Shown here: one piece after another, positions 42,802-52,866 of the stretch
How positions within the stretch are numbered: the first letter of the stretch is position 1
Layout of the letters: each line of letters opens with the position of its first letter
Assembly (NCBI RefSeq): GCF_012276755.1
Contig: NZ_JAAXKX010000001.1
Span: forward strand, 304,136 to 368,135
Reading direction: 5' to 3'
DNA from: Marichromatium bheemlicum
Lineage (GTDB): Bacteria > Pseudomonadota > Gammaproteobacteria > Chromatiales > Chromatiaceae
DNA: 64,000 nucleotides
Made by a program: the position numbers and the translations under genes
The notes under the pieces: model-generated
Database searches by the model: none
What the model saw: the letters and a program-made list of their open reading frames with translations, nothing else
Told to the model about the DNA's origin: nothing

Positions 42802-45800
42802 TCAGTCGCGCTCGGCCCCCAGCGCGCCGAGCCAGCCGAGGTCGTCGAGGATGGCATAGAGCGCGGGCACCAGCAGCAGCGCAGCGAGCGTCGCGGTGGT
42901 CAGCCCGAAGGCCAGGCTGGTGGCCAGCGGGATGAGGATCTGCGCCTGCAGGCTCTTCTCCAGCAACAGCGGGGTGAGCCCGGCGATGGTGGTGATCGAG
43001 GTCAGCAGGATCGGGCGCAGCCGTGATCGCGCCGCCTCGGCGGCGGCCTCGACCACCGCCGCGCCGCGCGCCCGCGCGGCGCGGATGAAGACCACCAGCA
43101 GGATGGAGTCGTTGACCACCACGCCGAACAGCGAGGCCATGCCGATCATGCTCGGCATCGCCAGATCGATGCCGAGCACGAGATGGCCGAACACCACCCC
43201 GACCAGCGCCATCGGGATCACCACCATCACCGTCAGCGGTGCCAGATAGCCGCGGAACTGCAGCGCCAGCAGCATGTAGACCCCGATCAGTCCGAGCGCC
43301 ACGTTGCCGACGATCGACTGCCCGGTGAGCCGCGACTCGCGGATCTCGCCGTGGAACTCCACCTGGACCTCGGGGTAATGCGCGCGCAGCCCGGGCACGA
43401 ACTCGCCCTGGGCCAAGGTGAGCAGCTCGCGGGCATTGACCAGCTCGCGGTCGACCTCGCCCTGGATGGTCACCGCACGGCGCCCGTCGATGCGGTGGAT
43501 ACGCGCCCAGCCGCGCACCTCCTCGACCTCGGCGACCAGCGACAGCGGCACCAGCACGCCGTCGGGGCCGATCACCATGAAGTCGTCGAGATCATCGAGC
43601 CCCATGCGATCGGCCGCCACCACCCGCAGGTTGACCTCGTAGCGCTCGCGCCCGACCTGGAACTCGTCGATCTCCACCCCCTGGAAGGCGGCACGCACCT
43701 GCTCGGCCACCGCCCGGGCATCGAGCCCGAGGACATCGGCGCCGGGCTTGAGCCGCAGCCGCAGTTCGCGCTTGCCGGGGCGCAGGTCGTCGCCGAGATC
43801 GAGCACCCCGGCATGGCCCAGCAACCAGCCCTGGAACTCGGTCGAGGCCGCGCGCAGCCGGTCGAGATCGGCGCCGAGCAGACGGATGTCGATCGCCCGC
43901 CCCGCCGGGCCGATCGCCGGCTCGGTGTACTTGATGTTGATGACGTCGGCCAGCGGCCCGGTCTCCTCGCGCCAGGCCGCGAGCAGGTCGTCGAGGGGGA
44001 AGGCGCGCCGCTCGGCCTCGAGCAGGTCGACCACCACCCGGGCGACATGGGCGCCGCCCTCGTAGGCATCGGGGTTCTGGCCGAAGAGCACGGCGATGTG
44101 TCGCACTAGCGGCCCGTCGTCGGATTGCCCGACCATGACCCGCGCGGCGGCACGCCCGAGCGCTGCCTCGAGTTCACTCACCACCGCCTCGGTACGCGCC
44201 AGCGGCGTGCCCTGCGGCAACAGCACCCGGGCCTCGATGACATCGCCGTCGAGTTCGGGGAAGCCGACGAATTTGAGCCGCCCGCCGGCGACCATCGCCA
44301 CCGAGACCAGGAGCAGCATCAACGCCAACCCGAGGGTGAGATAACGCCACGCCAGGGCGCGATCGACCAGCGGCCCGAAGACCCCGTCGCGCAGCCACGC
44401 GAAGCCGCGCTCGACGCCCCGGCGCAACCGCGAGAGCGGACGACCACGCTCGCGTGCCAGGGCGTGATTGAGATGATGGGGCAGGATCCAGAACGCCTCG
44501 ATCAGGCTCACCGAGATCACCAGCAACAGCACCACCGGCATGATCCGCAAGATCTGCCCGAGATCCCCGCCGATGAACACCAGCGAGCCGAACACCAGGG
44601 TGGTGGTGGCGAAGGAGGCGAGCACCCCGGGCAGCACCTCGCGCGCGCCCGCGATCGCCGCCTCGGCGGGGGCGGCGCCGCGCACCAGCCGGGCGGCGAT
44701 GTTCTCGGCGATGACGATGGCGTCATCCATCAGCAGGCCGATGCCGATCAGCAGCCCGACCATCGAGATCATGTTGACGGTGATGCCGAACAGCGGCATC
44801 AGCACGAAGGCGCCGAGGAAGGAGACCGGCAACCCCATGGTCACCCAGAAGCTGTAGCGGATACCGAAGAACAGCCACAGCACCAGGAACACCAGCGCCA
44901 GCCCCTGGAGACCGTTGCGCACCAGCATCTCCAGCCGGTCGCCGACCATCGAGGCGACGTCCTGGGTGAGCGCGAGCGCGACCCCGGCGGGGGCACGCTC
45001 GCGCTCGGCGGCGACGAAGGCGCGCACCGTCTCGTAGATGTCGAGCACGTCCTGGTCGCGGGTCTTGCTCACCACCAGCAGTGCGGCGCGCCGTCCGTCG
45101 AAGTGCACCTGGTCCTCGGGGCGGTCGAAGCGGTCGGTGATGGTGGCGATCTCGCCGAGACGGATCTGCGCCCCGCTCGCCCCCGAGACCACCACCAGGT
45201 CGGCGAAGTCGGCGGCGCGCTTGCGCTGATCGTCGAAGCGCAGCAGCAGGTCCTCGTCCGGGCCCTCGATCCAGCCGAGCGGGGTGCCGACGCTGTGACG
45301 GGCGACGACCTCGGCGACCTCGGCGGCGGACAGGCCGTACTGACGCAACCGCCAGGACGGGATCTCGAGCCGGATGTGATGATCGGAGAAGCCCTGGATG
45401 TCGATCTGGGCGATCTCGGTCTCGGCCAGCATCCGCGCCTCGAGGTCCTCGGCATAGGCCTTGAGCGCGACCGGGTCATCGGGACCGGTGACCGCCACCG
45501 CGATCACCGGGTCGGTGCGACCGAGTTCGCGCACCACCGGGCGCTCGGTCTCGTCGGGGAAGTCGTCGATGGCCTCGACCTCGGCGTTGACGTCGTCGAG
45601 AAAGCGCATCATCTCCGCGCCCTCGCGCATCACCGCGACCGCCACCCCCTGCCCCTCGGTGGCGGCGCAGCGCAGCTCGTCGAGGTCGTTGACCGCCTCG
45701 AGCGCGTCCTCGATGCGCCGGCAGACGGCGTCCTCGACCTCGTCCGGGGTGGCGCCGCGATAGACCACCCGCACCTCGACCTCGTCGTTGGCGACCTCGG

Positions 45801-45906
45801 GCAGGGTCTCGCGCTGCAGCCCCGGCAGACTCGCCAGGCCGAGGATCATGATCGCGGCCATCAGCAGGTTGGCCGCGGTCTGGTGACGGGCGAACCAGGC
45901 GATCAT
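42802..45906 (-). CDS. RND efflux permease 2
   Basis: 1034 residues with twelve spans and two large periplasmic domains. The TM4 motif GLLIGIGLLMDDAIVIAEN keeps both proton-relay aspartates. It overlaps its membrane fusion partner by 4 nt (ATGA) and is the last gene of a tetR-adaptor-permease operon. It is only distantly similar to permease 1 in the same window. No outer membrane channel gene accompanies it. Confidence 0.94.
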   Translation of the reverse strand: MIAWFARHQTAANLLMAAIMILGLASLPGLQRETLPEVANDEVEVRVVYRGATPDEVEDAVCRRIEDALEAVNDLDELRCAATEGQGVAVAVMREGAEMMRFLDDVNAEVEAIDDFPDETERPVVRELGRTDPVIAVAVTGPDDPVALKAYAEDLEARMLAETEIAQIDIQGFSDHHIRLEIPSWRLRQYGLSAAEVAEVVARHSVGTPLGWIEGPDEDLLLRFDDQRKRAADFADLVVVSGASGAQIRLGEIATITDRFDRPEDQVHFDGRRAALLVVSKTRDQDVLDIYETVRAFVAAERERAPAGVALALTQDVASMVGDRLEMLVRNGLQGLALVFLVLWLFFGIRYSFWVTMGLPVSFLGAFVLMPLFGITVNMISMVGLLIGIGLLMDDAIVIAENIAARLVRGAAPAEAAIAGAREVLPGVLASFATTTLVFGSLVFIGGDLGQILRIMPVVLLLVISVSLIEAFWILPHHLNHALARERGRPLSRLRRGVERGFAWLRDGVFGPLVDRALAWRYLTLGLALMLLLVSVAMVAGGRLKFVGFPELDGDVIEARVLLPQGTPLARTEAVVSELEAALGRAAARVMVGQSDDGPLVRHIAVLFGQNPDAYEGGAHVARVVVDLLEAERRAFPLDDLLAAWREETGPLADVINIKYTEPAIGPAGRAIDIRLLGADLDRLRAASTEFQGWLLGHAGVLDLGDDLRPGKRELRLRLKPGADVLGLDARAVAEQVRAAFQGVEIDEFQVGRERYEVNLRVVAADRMGLDDLDDFMVIGPDGVLVPLSLVAEVEEVRGWARIHRIDGRRAVTIQGEVDRELVNARELLTLAQGEFVPGLRAHYPEVQVEFHGEIRESRLTGQSIVGNVALGLIGVYMLLALQFRGYLAPLTVMVVIPMALVGVVFGHLVLGIDLAMPSMIGMASLFGVVVNDSILLVVFIRAARARGAAVVEAAAEAARSRLRPILLTSITTIAGLTPLLLEKSLQAQILIPLATSLAFGLTTATLAALLLVPALYAILDDLGWLGALGAERD

Positions 45907-47222
45907 GGTTGCACCGCCTGGGCGCGCAGCATCCGTGTCAGACGCTCATCGGGCTCAACGGCCAGACGCATGCCCTCGACCACCGGCACCAGATCGGAGA
46001 CCACCACCCGCGCCCCCGGCTCCAGCCCTGCGGCGATCACGCTCAGCTCGCCCTGGGTGTAGCGCACCTCGACCGGGCGACGGCGCAGCCGGTCCTCGGC
46101 GTCGGCCACCAGTACCGCACCGTCGCGCACCGCCAGGCGCGGCACCACCAGCTGCTCGCCAGCCGGACGACCGCGCAGCACCACCTCGACGAACATGTTC
46201 TTCGACAGCGGCGGGCGATAGCCGGGGCGGATCTTGTCGAAGGGGCGATCGACCGCGACCACCACGCCCATGGTGCGGGTGCGCGGGTCGACGGTGTCGT
46301 CGAAACGCACGAACTCAGCCGCCCACTCGGCGACATGGTTGCCGAGATCGAGCCGCACGCGGGCCTCGACCCCGGTGAGCGAGGCGACCAGCTCGCCGAG
46401 CCGGGTGACATCGACCTCGACCGCGGGTCGATCGAGGAACAACCGCCGCAGCGACGCCAGCGGCACCTGCGCCTCGATCTCCATGCGCTCGACGGAATCG
46501 CCGACGAACAACCGCTGACCGACGCCGACGTACTGCTCGGCCTCGACCGCGAGATCGGCCACCCGCAGCTCGAAGGGGGCGGTGATGCGGGTATGGGCGA
46601 GATCGCGCTCGGCGCGCCGCGCCTTGGCCTCGAGCAGGGCCTGCCGGGCGGGGATCAGTGCCAGGGTGTTGTCGAGCCGCCGCACCTCGGCGCGACTGGC
46701 AAGCAGCGCCCGCTCCGAATCATCGACCACGCTCTGCGAGGTAGTGCCCTGGCCGATCAGCCGCTGGTTGCGCGCCAGCGCCGCCTCGGCCAGCTCGAGG
46801 TTGCGCCGCTCGATCACCAACAGCGCCTCGGCGTTGCCGCGCTGCACCTCCAGATCGGCGAGTTCGGCACGCGCCTGCGCCAGCAGCAGCTCGTAGTCGA
46901 CCGGGTCGATGCGCAGCAGCTCACTGCCGGCGGCGTGGATCTCGCCCTCGCGCAACCTCGGGTGGACCCACACCACCCGCCCGGCGACCTGACTCACCGC
47001 CGCCCACACCCGATCGGGTTGCACCGAGCCATAACCCGCAGCGGTCGGTGCGAGCGCCACCAGGCTGGCCTCGACCACCCGTGCCGCGCGCACCGGCTCG
47101 ACCGGCTCGATGAGCGCCGGCGGCTCGCGCCCGCGTACCATCAGCACCAGGATCAGCACCCCCAGCATGATCGGGGGGAACAACAACAGGCGACGCCAAT
47201 GACGCGGCGGTGCTACAGGCAT
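45903..47222 (-). CDS. RND periplasmic adaptor 2
   Basis: 439 residues with an N-terminal membrane anchor (LLLFPPIMLGVLILVLMV) and no lipobox. Two lipoyl half-motifs flank a helical hairpin (the AQARAELADLEVQRGNAEAL region), followed by a beta-barrel domain with a Pro/Lys-rich RPPLSKNMFVEVV. It overlaps the TetR gene by 10 nt and permease 2 by 4 nt, so the three are co-transcribed. Confidence 0.92.
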   Translation of the reverse strand: MPVAPPRHWRRLLLFPPIMLGVLILVLMVRGREPPALIEPVEPVRAARVVEASLVALAPTAAGYGSVQPDRVWAAVSQVAGRVVWVHPRLREGEIHAAGSELLRIDPVDYELLLAQARAELADLEVQRGNAEALLVIERRNLELAEAALARNQRLIGQGTTSQSVVDDSERALLASRAEVRRLDNTLALIPARQALLEAKARRAERDLAHTRITAPFELRVADLAVEAEQYVGVGQRLFVGDSVERMEIEAQVPLASLRRLFLDRPAVEVDVTRLGELVASLTGVEARVRLDLGNHVAEWAAEFVRFDDTVDPRTRTMGVVVAVDRPFDKIRPGYRPPLSKNMFVEVVLRGRPAGEQLVVPRLAVRDGAVLVADAEDRLRRRPVEVRYTQGELSVIAAGLEPGARVVVSDLVPVVEGMRLAVEPDERLTRMLRAQAVQP

Positions 47223-47884
47223 GGCTCGTCTCCCTCAACGTGACCGGTGAGGGCGCTCTCGGCGAGCGCGGCGACCACTCGGCGGATGTGAACGAGGTCG
47301 CCCTCGTCGAAGCCCTCGCGATCCATGTAACGCAGCAGTGCGGTGCGACCGGCGCGGAAGATCACCGCCTGACCGATCAGCGCATGGGCGATCACCCGGG
47401 TCTCGTCGTCGTCGGCCGGGCGACCGCGAGCACGGCCGATCAACTCGCCGAGGACGTGGTGGATGGGGCCGAACAGGGTCTCGTAGAGGATCTCGAAGGC
47501 CTCGGTCGGTTGCCCCTGCTCGCGGATGATCAGGCCCGGCACGTGACGCCCGAACGCGTCGCCGAGCAGGCGCGCGGCCAGCCGTCCGATCAGGTCGCCG
47601 ACCAGTCGCCGACACTCCTCGGGGCTGGCGTCGGCATAGGCGCTGCGGACCCACGATAGGTCCTCGTGCAACAGCGCGCGCATGCGCTCGCCGAGCAGCC
47701 GCGCGGTGGCTAGATAGAGCCCGTGCTTGCCGCCGAAGTGATAGGAGATGGCGGCGAGGTTGACCCCGGCGGCAGTGGCCAGCTCGCGGGTGCTGACCGC
47801 ATCGTAGTCACGCTGGCCGAAGGCCTCGAGCGCGGCCGCGAGCAGACGCTCGCGGGTCTCCTGGGTAGAGGGTCTGGTGGTCAT
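47213..47884 (-). CDS. TetR-family regulator (CecR-like)
   Basis: 223 residues. The N-terminal helix-turn-helix (VSTRELATAAGVNLAAISYH, then FGGKHGLY) is typical TetR. The C-terminal part (LYETLFGPIHHVLGELIGRA) resembles the CecR/DUF1956 ligand domain. It heads the operon with adaptor 2 and permease 2. Two operator-like palindromes lie 41-73 bp upstream of its start, so autoregulation of the whole operon is likely. Confidence 0.9.
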   Translation of the reverse strand: MTTRPSTQETRERLLAAALEAFGQRDYDAVSTRELATAAGVNLAAISYHFGGKHGLYLATARLLGERMRALLHEDLSWVRSAYADASPEECRRLVGDLIGRLAARLLGDAFGRHVPGLIIREQGQPTEAFEILYETLFGPIHHVLGELIGRARGRPADDDETRVIAHALIGQAVIFRAGRTALLRYMDREGFDEGDLVHIRRVVAALAESALTGHVEGDEPCL

Positions 47885-47924
47885 CTCAAGGGACTCGCTG
47901 ATCGGAACACATCAGAAACATAGT

Positions 47925-47957
47925 TCAAACGAATGTTTAACTCAAACGATCGTTTGA
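47925..47957 (-). promoter_or_regulatory. Twin TetR operator-like palindromes
   Basis: A perfect 16-bp palindrome TCAAACGATCGTTTGA at 47942-47957 and an imperfect second copy TCAAACGAATGTTTAA at 47925-47940, offset by 17 bp. They lie just upstream of the TetR gene, the expected site for autoregulation. Confidence 0.65.
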
Positions 47958-48492
47958 ATTCTATCCCCACAGAGGCACGGCTGAATCGCTGGCAGCGGTT
48001 GAGTCAGTCTCCAGGAGCTTGAACCGCAAAGCTTGAACCGCAAAGCCGCAAAGGACACAAAGGCGGAAACCAACCCGCCACCCCATCAAACCCTTCGCAC
48101 CCTTCGCGCCATTGCGGTTCAATTCACTGAAGGCTGGAGACTGGAAGTCTGGAGGCTGACGGCTCGCGAAAAAACCGCCTACCACCCTCAAACCCTTCGC
48201 GCCCTTCGCGCCATCGCGGTTCAATTCATTGAAGACTGAAGGCTGGAAGCTGACGACTAACGACTCGCAAAAAAACCGCCCCCCCCATCAAACCCTTCGC
48301 GTCCTTCGCGGCTTTGCGGTTCAATTCTCTGGAGGCTGGAGGCTGGAGGCTGGAGGCTGGAGGCTGGAGGCTGGAGGCTGGAGGCTGGAGGCTAACGGCT
48401 GACGACTCGCGAAAAAACCGCCTACCCCACCACCCCACAAACCCTTCGCGTCCTTCGCGCCATCGCGGTTCAATTTCCTGAAGGCTGAAGGC
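47958..48492. repeat. Repeat-rich intergenic region
   Basis: No gene seen. It contains several copies, in both orientations, of the 'gaaccgcaaagccgcaaagg' family (near 48020, 48090, 48190, 48290 and 48445). 'ctggaggctg' and 'ggctgacg' fragments are interspersed, including the tandem array at 48329-48391. The same families flank pucBA at 2.3-3.9 kb. Confidence 0.75.
48329..48391. repeat. Heptanucleotide tandem repeat (CTGGAGG)x9
   Basis: Nine perfect consecutive copies of CTGGAGG. Such arrays vary in number through replication slippage. The same word appears singly or doubly in the other repeat blocks of the window. Confidence 0.9.
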
Positions 48493-48493
48493 T

Positions 48494-48526
48494 AAAAAAC
48501 CCGGGCGCCGGATTGCCCGGCGCCCG
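48494..48526 (-). terminator. Intrinsic terminator of the MCP gene
   Basis: 10-bp stem CGGGCGCCGG/CCGGCGCCCG (48502-48511 and 48517-48526) with a 5-nt loop. Read leftward it is followed by a run of six Ts (complement of 48494-48499). It lies 16 bp past the MCP stop. Confidence 0.8.
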
Positions 48527-48541
48527 ACTGGCATGGACGGT

Positions 48542-51094
48542 CTAGAACTTGAACCGCCCGACACGCTCCTGTTGCTCGGCCGCGAGCTGAGCCAGCTCAC
48601 CCGCAGCGTTGTTGATCTGGGTCGAGCCGGTGGCAATGCCCTCGATCGCCTGGGTGGTGTTGATCAGGTTGCGGTCGACCTCCTGGGAGACGGCGGCCTG
48701 TTCCTCGGCGGCGCTGGCGATCTGGGTGTTCATGTCCTTGATCCCGCTCACCACCTCGGTGATCTGTTCGAGCGAGTCACCGGCCTTGGCGGCCATGCCA
48801 ACGCTCTCCTGGGCCTGGGTCCGGCTCTCCTCCATCACCGTCACCGCTTGACCGGCCCCGGACTGCAGCCGCTCGATCATCTCCTGGATCTCGGTGGTCG
48901 AGGCCTGGGTGCGGCTGGCCAGGGTGCGGACCTCGTCGGCGACCACCGCGAAACCGCGACCCTGTTCGCCAGCGCGTGCCGCCTCGATCGCAGCGTTGAG
49001 CGCGAGCAGGTTGGTCTGCTCGGCGATCCCCCGGATCACATCGAGCACCTTGCCGATCTCGACCGAGTCGTCCGAGAGCCGGCCGATCACGGTCGTGGCC
49101 TCGTCGACGTGGTTGGACAAGGTCTCGATCGAGGCCACCGTGCGAGCCACCACATCACGACCGGCTGAGGCGTCCTCGTCGGCACGACGTGTCGCCTCGG
49201 CCGCCTCGGTGGCGTGGCGTGCCACCTCGGCCACGGTGGCGGTCATCTCGTTCATCGCCGTGGCGACCTGATCGAGTTCGGCCTGCTGCTGGCGCACTTG
49301 GTCATCGGTCTGCTCACTGGTGGCCGAGAGTTCCTCGGCAGCGGCGGCCAAGCGCTCGCCACCGGCAGCAACCTGAGAGACCAGCTCACGCACCTTGGCC
49401 TGGAACATGTTGAAGGCGGTGGCCAGTTCGGCGAGTTCGTCCTTGCCGTGGATCTCGATGGTTCGGGTGAGGTCGCCCTCGCCCTCGGCGATGTCGCGCA
49501 TGGTATCGGAGACACCACGAATGCGATTGACGATCACCCGCGCCACCAACAGCATCACCACGACGCCGACGACCATGCAGAGCAAGGCCACGCCGAGCAT
49601 CACCGCAGCGGCACGCTTGGCGGTCGCATCAGCACGGTCGGCGGCCGCCGTGACCACATCCATGGGGACGGCGACACCGACCGACCAGGGACGCCCGCCG
49701 GCGCCGAGCTGCACCGGCACGAACGCCAGCAGTTCGCCATCGATCTCGTCGACGGTGGTCTCACCGGCCTGGATCCCCTTGAGGATGCGGGCCGAATCGC
49801 GATGCAGATCGGCAAAGGACTGTCCGACCAGATCCGGGCGGCGGCTGGAGGCGACCAGGGTGCCATCGTAGGAGACCAGGGCGATCTTGCCGCGACCATC
49901 GTAGAGCTTGGCGGCCACCTCCTCGATCAGCCCCTGCAGGTGTGCGAGCCCCACATCGACACTGACCACACCGCGGAAGCGGTTGTTGTTCATGATCGGC
50001 ACCGCCAGCGAGGTGATCAGCTGCTCGCGTCCCTGCACCTCGTAGAGATAGGGCGGTTGGACGTGTTCCTCACCGGTGCGCTTGGGGATCAGGTAATAAT
50101 CGCCGGTACCGGGCACGTCGAAATCGTGCGCGGCCTCGAGCGCCAGCTCACCGTTACGGGTACGACCCCAATAGGGAATGAAACGGCCACTGGCATCGGT
50201 CCCCAAGGCATTGGCGAACTCTGCATCCATGCCATCGAAGGCATTCGGCTCCCAGATGGTATAGAGACCGACGAAACCGGGGTTATCGGCCAGTACCGAG
50301 CGCAACATCTGGTTGATGTCGTCACGGCTGTAGAAGGACATCTCGTCGGCCCACAACCCGGAGGCGAGCACCCAACCCCACTCCGGGATCAGACGACCAT
50401 AGGAGAGCTTGGGGGCGGTGCCAGGCTGACCCGGACGGGTCCAGTCATAGTGGATGTAGCCGGCGCCCTCGGCACGAACCTGTTGATTGAGGGCAACGAA
50501 GAAGTTCTCGTTACGACCCATCGCGGTGTTGTAGCGCGGGTCGCTCATCACCTGCCCCTCGAGCTGGGACTGGTAGGGGTGCATGACCATCCGTGGATAG
50601 GGCGTCCCCGTGTCCTGGATCCACAGGTAGTTGTCACCATCGAAGCGCATGCTGCGCACCAGCTCGATGGCACGGTCCTGGGCCTCGGCCAGCGGCATCT
50701 CACCCCGCTCGGCGGCGGCGACCAACGGCGCGATCGCGCTAGCGGCCAGCTCCGAGACCACTTCCATTCGTGTATAGCGGGCGCGCAGTCGCGCCCAGTC
50801 GGACTCGTTCAGCGCCTCGCCGTCCTTGTGCGCGGCCGAGGCGAAGGCCTGCGCCAGGCTGCGCACCGTACCCAGCGCGCGATCGGCATCGGCCTTGATC
50901 ACCGCCGCCTGCTCACGCGCGGCGTTGACGATGAAGGCCCGCGCATTCTCCAGCGCCTCGACGCGCTGCTGCTCGGCCATCTGCCCCATCTGATTCAGGG
51001 CATAGGCAGTGATCCCGCCGCCGAGTACGATCAGCGTCAGCCCTGACCACAGGGCGATCTTGAAACCAATCGAGTGTCGATTGAGTAGCGTCAC
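48542..51094 (-). CDS. Methyl-accepting chemotaxis protein with two Cache-type sensor modules
   Basis: 850 residues. TM1 at about 12-33. A large periplasmic region of about 460 residues then holds two sensor-like modules. The first, about 60-250, looks like sCache_2 ([32 protein letters not shown]). The second, about 255-480, looks like dCache ([36 protein letters not shown]). TM2 (about 495-520), a HAMP domain, and the signalling domain with the conserved hairpin tip [20 protein letters not shown] follow. No C-terminal CheR tether is seen. It is a monocistronic leftward gene with its own terminator. Ligands unknown. Confidence 0.93.
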   Translation of the reverse strand: MTLLNRHSIGFKIALWSGLTLIVLGGGITAYALNQMGQMAEQQRVEALENARAFIVNAAREQAAVIKADADRALGTVRSLAQAFASAAHKDGEALNESDWARLRARYTRMEVVSELAASAIAPLVAAAERGEMPLAEAQDRAIELVRSMRFDGDNYLWIQDTGTPYPRMVMHPYQSQLEGQVMSDPRYNTAMGRNENFFVALNQQVRAEGAGYIHYDWTRPGQPGTAPKLSYGRLIPEWGWVLASGLWADEMSFYSRDDINQMLRSVLADNPGFVGLYTIWEPNAFDGMDAEFANALGTDASGRFIPYWGRTRNGELALEAAHDFDVPGTGDYYLIPKRTGEEHVQPPYLYEVQGREQLITSLAVPIMNNNRFRGVVSVDVGLAHLQGLIEEVAAKLYDGRGKIALVSYDGTLVASSRRPDLVGQSFADLHRDSARILKGIQAGETTVDEIDGELLAFVPVQLGAGGRPWSVGVAVPMDVVTAAADRADATAKRAAAVMLGVALLCMVVGVVVMLLVARVIVNRIRGVSDTMRDIAEGEGDLTRTIEIHGKDELAELATAFNMFQAKVRELVSQVAAGGERLAAAAEELSATSEQTDDQVRQQQAELDQVATAMNEMTATVAEVARHATEAAEATRRADEDASAGRDVVARTVASIETLSNHVDEATTVIGRLSDDSVEIGKVLDVIRGIAEQTNLLALNAAIEAARAGEQGRGFAVVADEVRTLASRTQASTTEIQEMIERLQSGAGQAVTVMEESRTQAQESVGMAAKAGDSLEQITEVVSGIKDMNTQIASAAEEQAAVSQEVDRNLINTTQAIEGIATGSTQINNAAGELAQLAAEQQERVGRFKF

Positions 51095-51510
51095 ACTAGT
51101 ATCTCCTCACTATCTACTGTCGGACGCTCGCGCCTGCGTTGACGCATCCCCCCGGATCGCTCGTCGCATCCAAGCGCGAACCCACGCAACAAACCAGTCT
51201 TGGCCGCATTCGTCCATGGCAAACAACAAACAGTGTGTGTCAGATCAAGCTTTTCATCTCAATCCGACCCTCTTTACCATCTGTCGCGCATCGGTCGGCG
51301 GGAGAGTTACCGCGCTGCCGCGGCCATTTCACGACACCAGGTCGCAACTCTGGTTCATTACAGAAGGGACAGAATAGCACTCGCGCCGTCTCGGCCATGA
51401 AAGATTCGACACCAGTGCGCCACACTGCATCGAGCGCTTGGCACGTCAGACAAGCGCCCCCATCACCAGCCCCAGTCCGGTCCAGCCAGCATTGCGCCAG
51501 GATTCCCGCC
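51095..51510. other. Divergent intergenic region
   Basis: About 416 bp between the MCP and the solute-binding protein gene. No convincing gene: a longer in-frame upstream extension of the right-hand gene lacks a signal peptide and family similarity. It presumably holds both promoters; no clear hexamer pair could be assigned. Confidence 0.5.
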
Positions 51511-52308
51511 ATGCCCGAACGCCGCTCTCACCCCATCCCCATCACCGCCCTGCGCGCCCTGCTGTTGTCTTTGTGCTGCACCCTCGTGCCCCAGACATCT
51601 GCGGCCACGGAGCCTCCTCTCAATGTCGTCTGCGACCTCTGGCCCCCCTACCAGATGGTCGTCGACGGTCGTCTCGACGGCTTCAGCACCCAGGTGGTAC
51701 GGCGGGTCTTCGAGCGCCTCGGCGTCGCGACCCGCGAGACCCGGGTCTACCCCTGGAAGCGTGCGATCGTCATGCTCGAACGCGGCGCCGCCGATGCACT
51801 GTTCTCGGCCAACTACACCGCCGAGCGCGCCCGCTTCAGCCACTACCCCGACGAGCCACTGGTGGAAACGCCCTGGGTGCTGTGGGCCGAGCCCAGCCTC
51901 GCGGCGACCTATCAGGGGATCGACGAGCTGCGCGCGCGCCGCGTCGGGGTGGTGCGCGGCTACAGCTACACCACCGAGTTCTGGGACTTCATCAAGCGTC
52001 ACCAAGTCGCCGAGGAGGCCGAGAGCGACGAACAGAACTTCCGCAAGCTACAGGCCGGGCGGCTCGACTTCGTGGTCGCCGAACAGGGCAACGGCCAACA
52101 GCTCGTCGATCGATTGGGACTCAGCGAGCGTGTCGTCCCGATCACCGCACACCCGATCAAGATCGACGGACTTTACCTCATCTTCAGCAAGGCGCACGTC
52201 TCCCCCGAACTAGTGGCGCGCTTCTCCACCGAACTCAGCCGCTTCAAGCGCGAGGCCGAGTATCGGCGACTCGAGCACGACTACCTCGGGCGTGACATGG
52301 ACGATTGA
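51511..52308 (+). CDS. Periplasmic solute-binding protein, family 3
   Basis: 265 residues from the ATG at 51511, which has AGGA upstream and gives a signal peptide (ALRALLLSLCCTLVPQTSAA). The mature part is a PBP2-type fold: LNVVCDLWPPYQMV near the N-terminus, the GFSTQVVRRVFERLGV helix, FSANYTAERARFSHYP, and RVGVVRGYSYTTEFW. It resembles amino-acid-binding proteins of ABC transporters, but no transporter genes are adjacent. It may act as a sensor input, perhaps for the divergent MCP (inference). Confidence 0.87.
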   Translation: MPERRSHPIPITALRALLLSLCCTLVPQTSAATEPPLNVVCDLWPPYQMVVDGRLDGFSTQVVRRVFERLGVATRETRVYPWKRAIVMLERGAADALFSANYTAERARFSHYPDEPLVETPWVLWAEPSLAATYQGIDELRARRVGVVRGYSYTTEFWDFIKRHQVAEEAESDEQNFRKLQAGRLDFVVAEQGNGQQLVDRLGLSERVVPITAHPIKIDGLYLIFSKAHVSPELVARFSTELSRFKREAEYRRLEHDYLGRDMDD

Positions 52309-52320
52309 GCACGACCGGGG

Positions 52321-52349
52321 TTGACATCTCGCATCCGAATGACTAGCTT
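52321..52349 (+). promoter_or_regulatory. Candidate sigma-70 promoter of hemP
   Basis: TTGACA at 52321-52326, a 17-nt spacer, then TAGCTT at 52344-52349. It lies about 65 bp upstream of the hemP start. The Fur-like box covers the expected transcription start. Confidence 0.5.
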
Positions 52350-52359
52350 TACTGCAAAC

Positions 52360-52378
52360 GATAACGATTGTCATTTGT
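52360..52378 (+). promoter_or_regulatory. Fur-box-like operator upstream of hemP
   Basis: GATAACGATTGTCATTTGT matches most positions of the 19-bp Fur consensus (GATAATGATAATCATTATC). It is just downstream of the candidate promoter and 37 bp before hemP, a haem-uptake gene that is iron-controlled in other bacteria. Confidence 0.65.
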
Positions 52379-52414
52379 AACGCATCATTAACGCGAGACT
52401 GGAGACCGAGCGCC

Positions 52415-52606
52415 GTGACCATGCCATCCGTTCCCTCGACAGACAGCCACCGCCAGGGCCCCCTCGGCCGCAAGGGCCCCGCCCAGTTACGCAGCATCGA
52501 CAGCCGGACCCTGCTCGGCGGCCAACACCTGTTGCTGATCGACCACGCCGGCGAGCGTTATTTCCTGCGGATGACCCGCAACAACAAGCTGATCCTGACC
52601 AAGTAG
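52415..52606 (+). CDS. hemP: Hemin uptake protein HemP
   Basis: 63 residues from GTG (an ATG two codons on is an alternative). The C-terminal half is the HemP/HmuP signature: RSIDSRTLLGGQHLLLIDH, then GERYFLRMTRNNKLILTK. HemP proteins are small cytoplasmic factors linked to haem uptake and, in some bacteria, activation of the haem receptor gene. A Fur-like box precedes it. A GC hairpin without a T-tract follows at 52625-52651. Confidence 0.92.
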   Translation: MTMPSVPSTDSHRQGPLGRKGPAQLRSIDSRTLLGGQHLLLIDHAGERYFLRMTRNNKLILTK

Positions 52607-52866
52607 CCCCGAGCATCGCCCTCCGGGGCTGGTCCCCTCACTACCAGCCCCGGGCCCCACGCGCCCGACCACCTTGGCCAGCGTCCAGGAACCCACAGGC
52701 CGGAGATGGACACCACCGCCCCGCGCCCCTCGGCCCCCTCCACTGCCAGCCCACCCCCGGAGCATCGCCATGCCGACCCGGGGCGGCGCCCTGTCACCCA
52801 CATCAGCGGGCGTGCACACCGACGTCAGGAAAACAGCCCCGATGACGACCCTCAGAGGTACAGGAG

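Noticed and set aside
44125..46062. 645-codon open frame antisense to RND permease 2
   Set aside because: Shadow frame with low-complexity His/Gln/Asp content and no ribosome site.
48226..48636. 136-codon frame over the repeat block left of the MCP
   Set aside because: It consists of translated tandem repeats (PPASSLQ) and overlaps the end of the MCP gene.
49214..51046. 610-codon open frame antisense to the MCP
   Set aside because: Shadow of a well-supported MCP gene; no recognisable domain.
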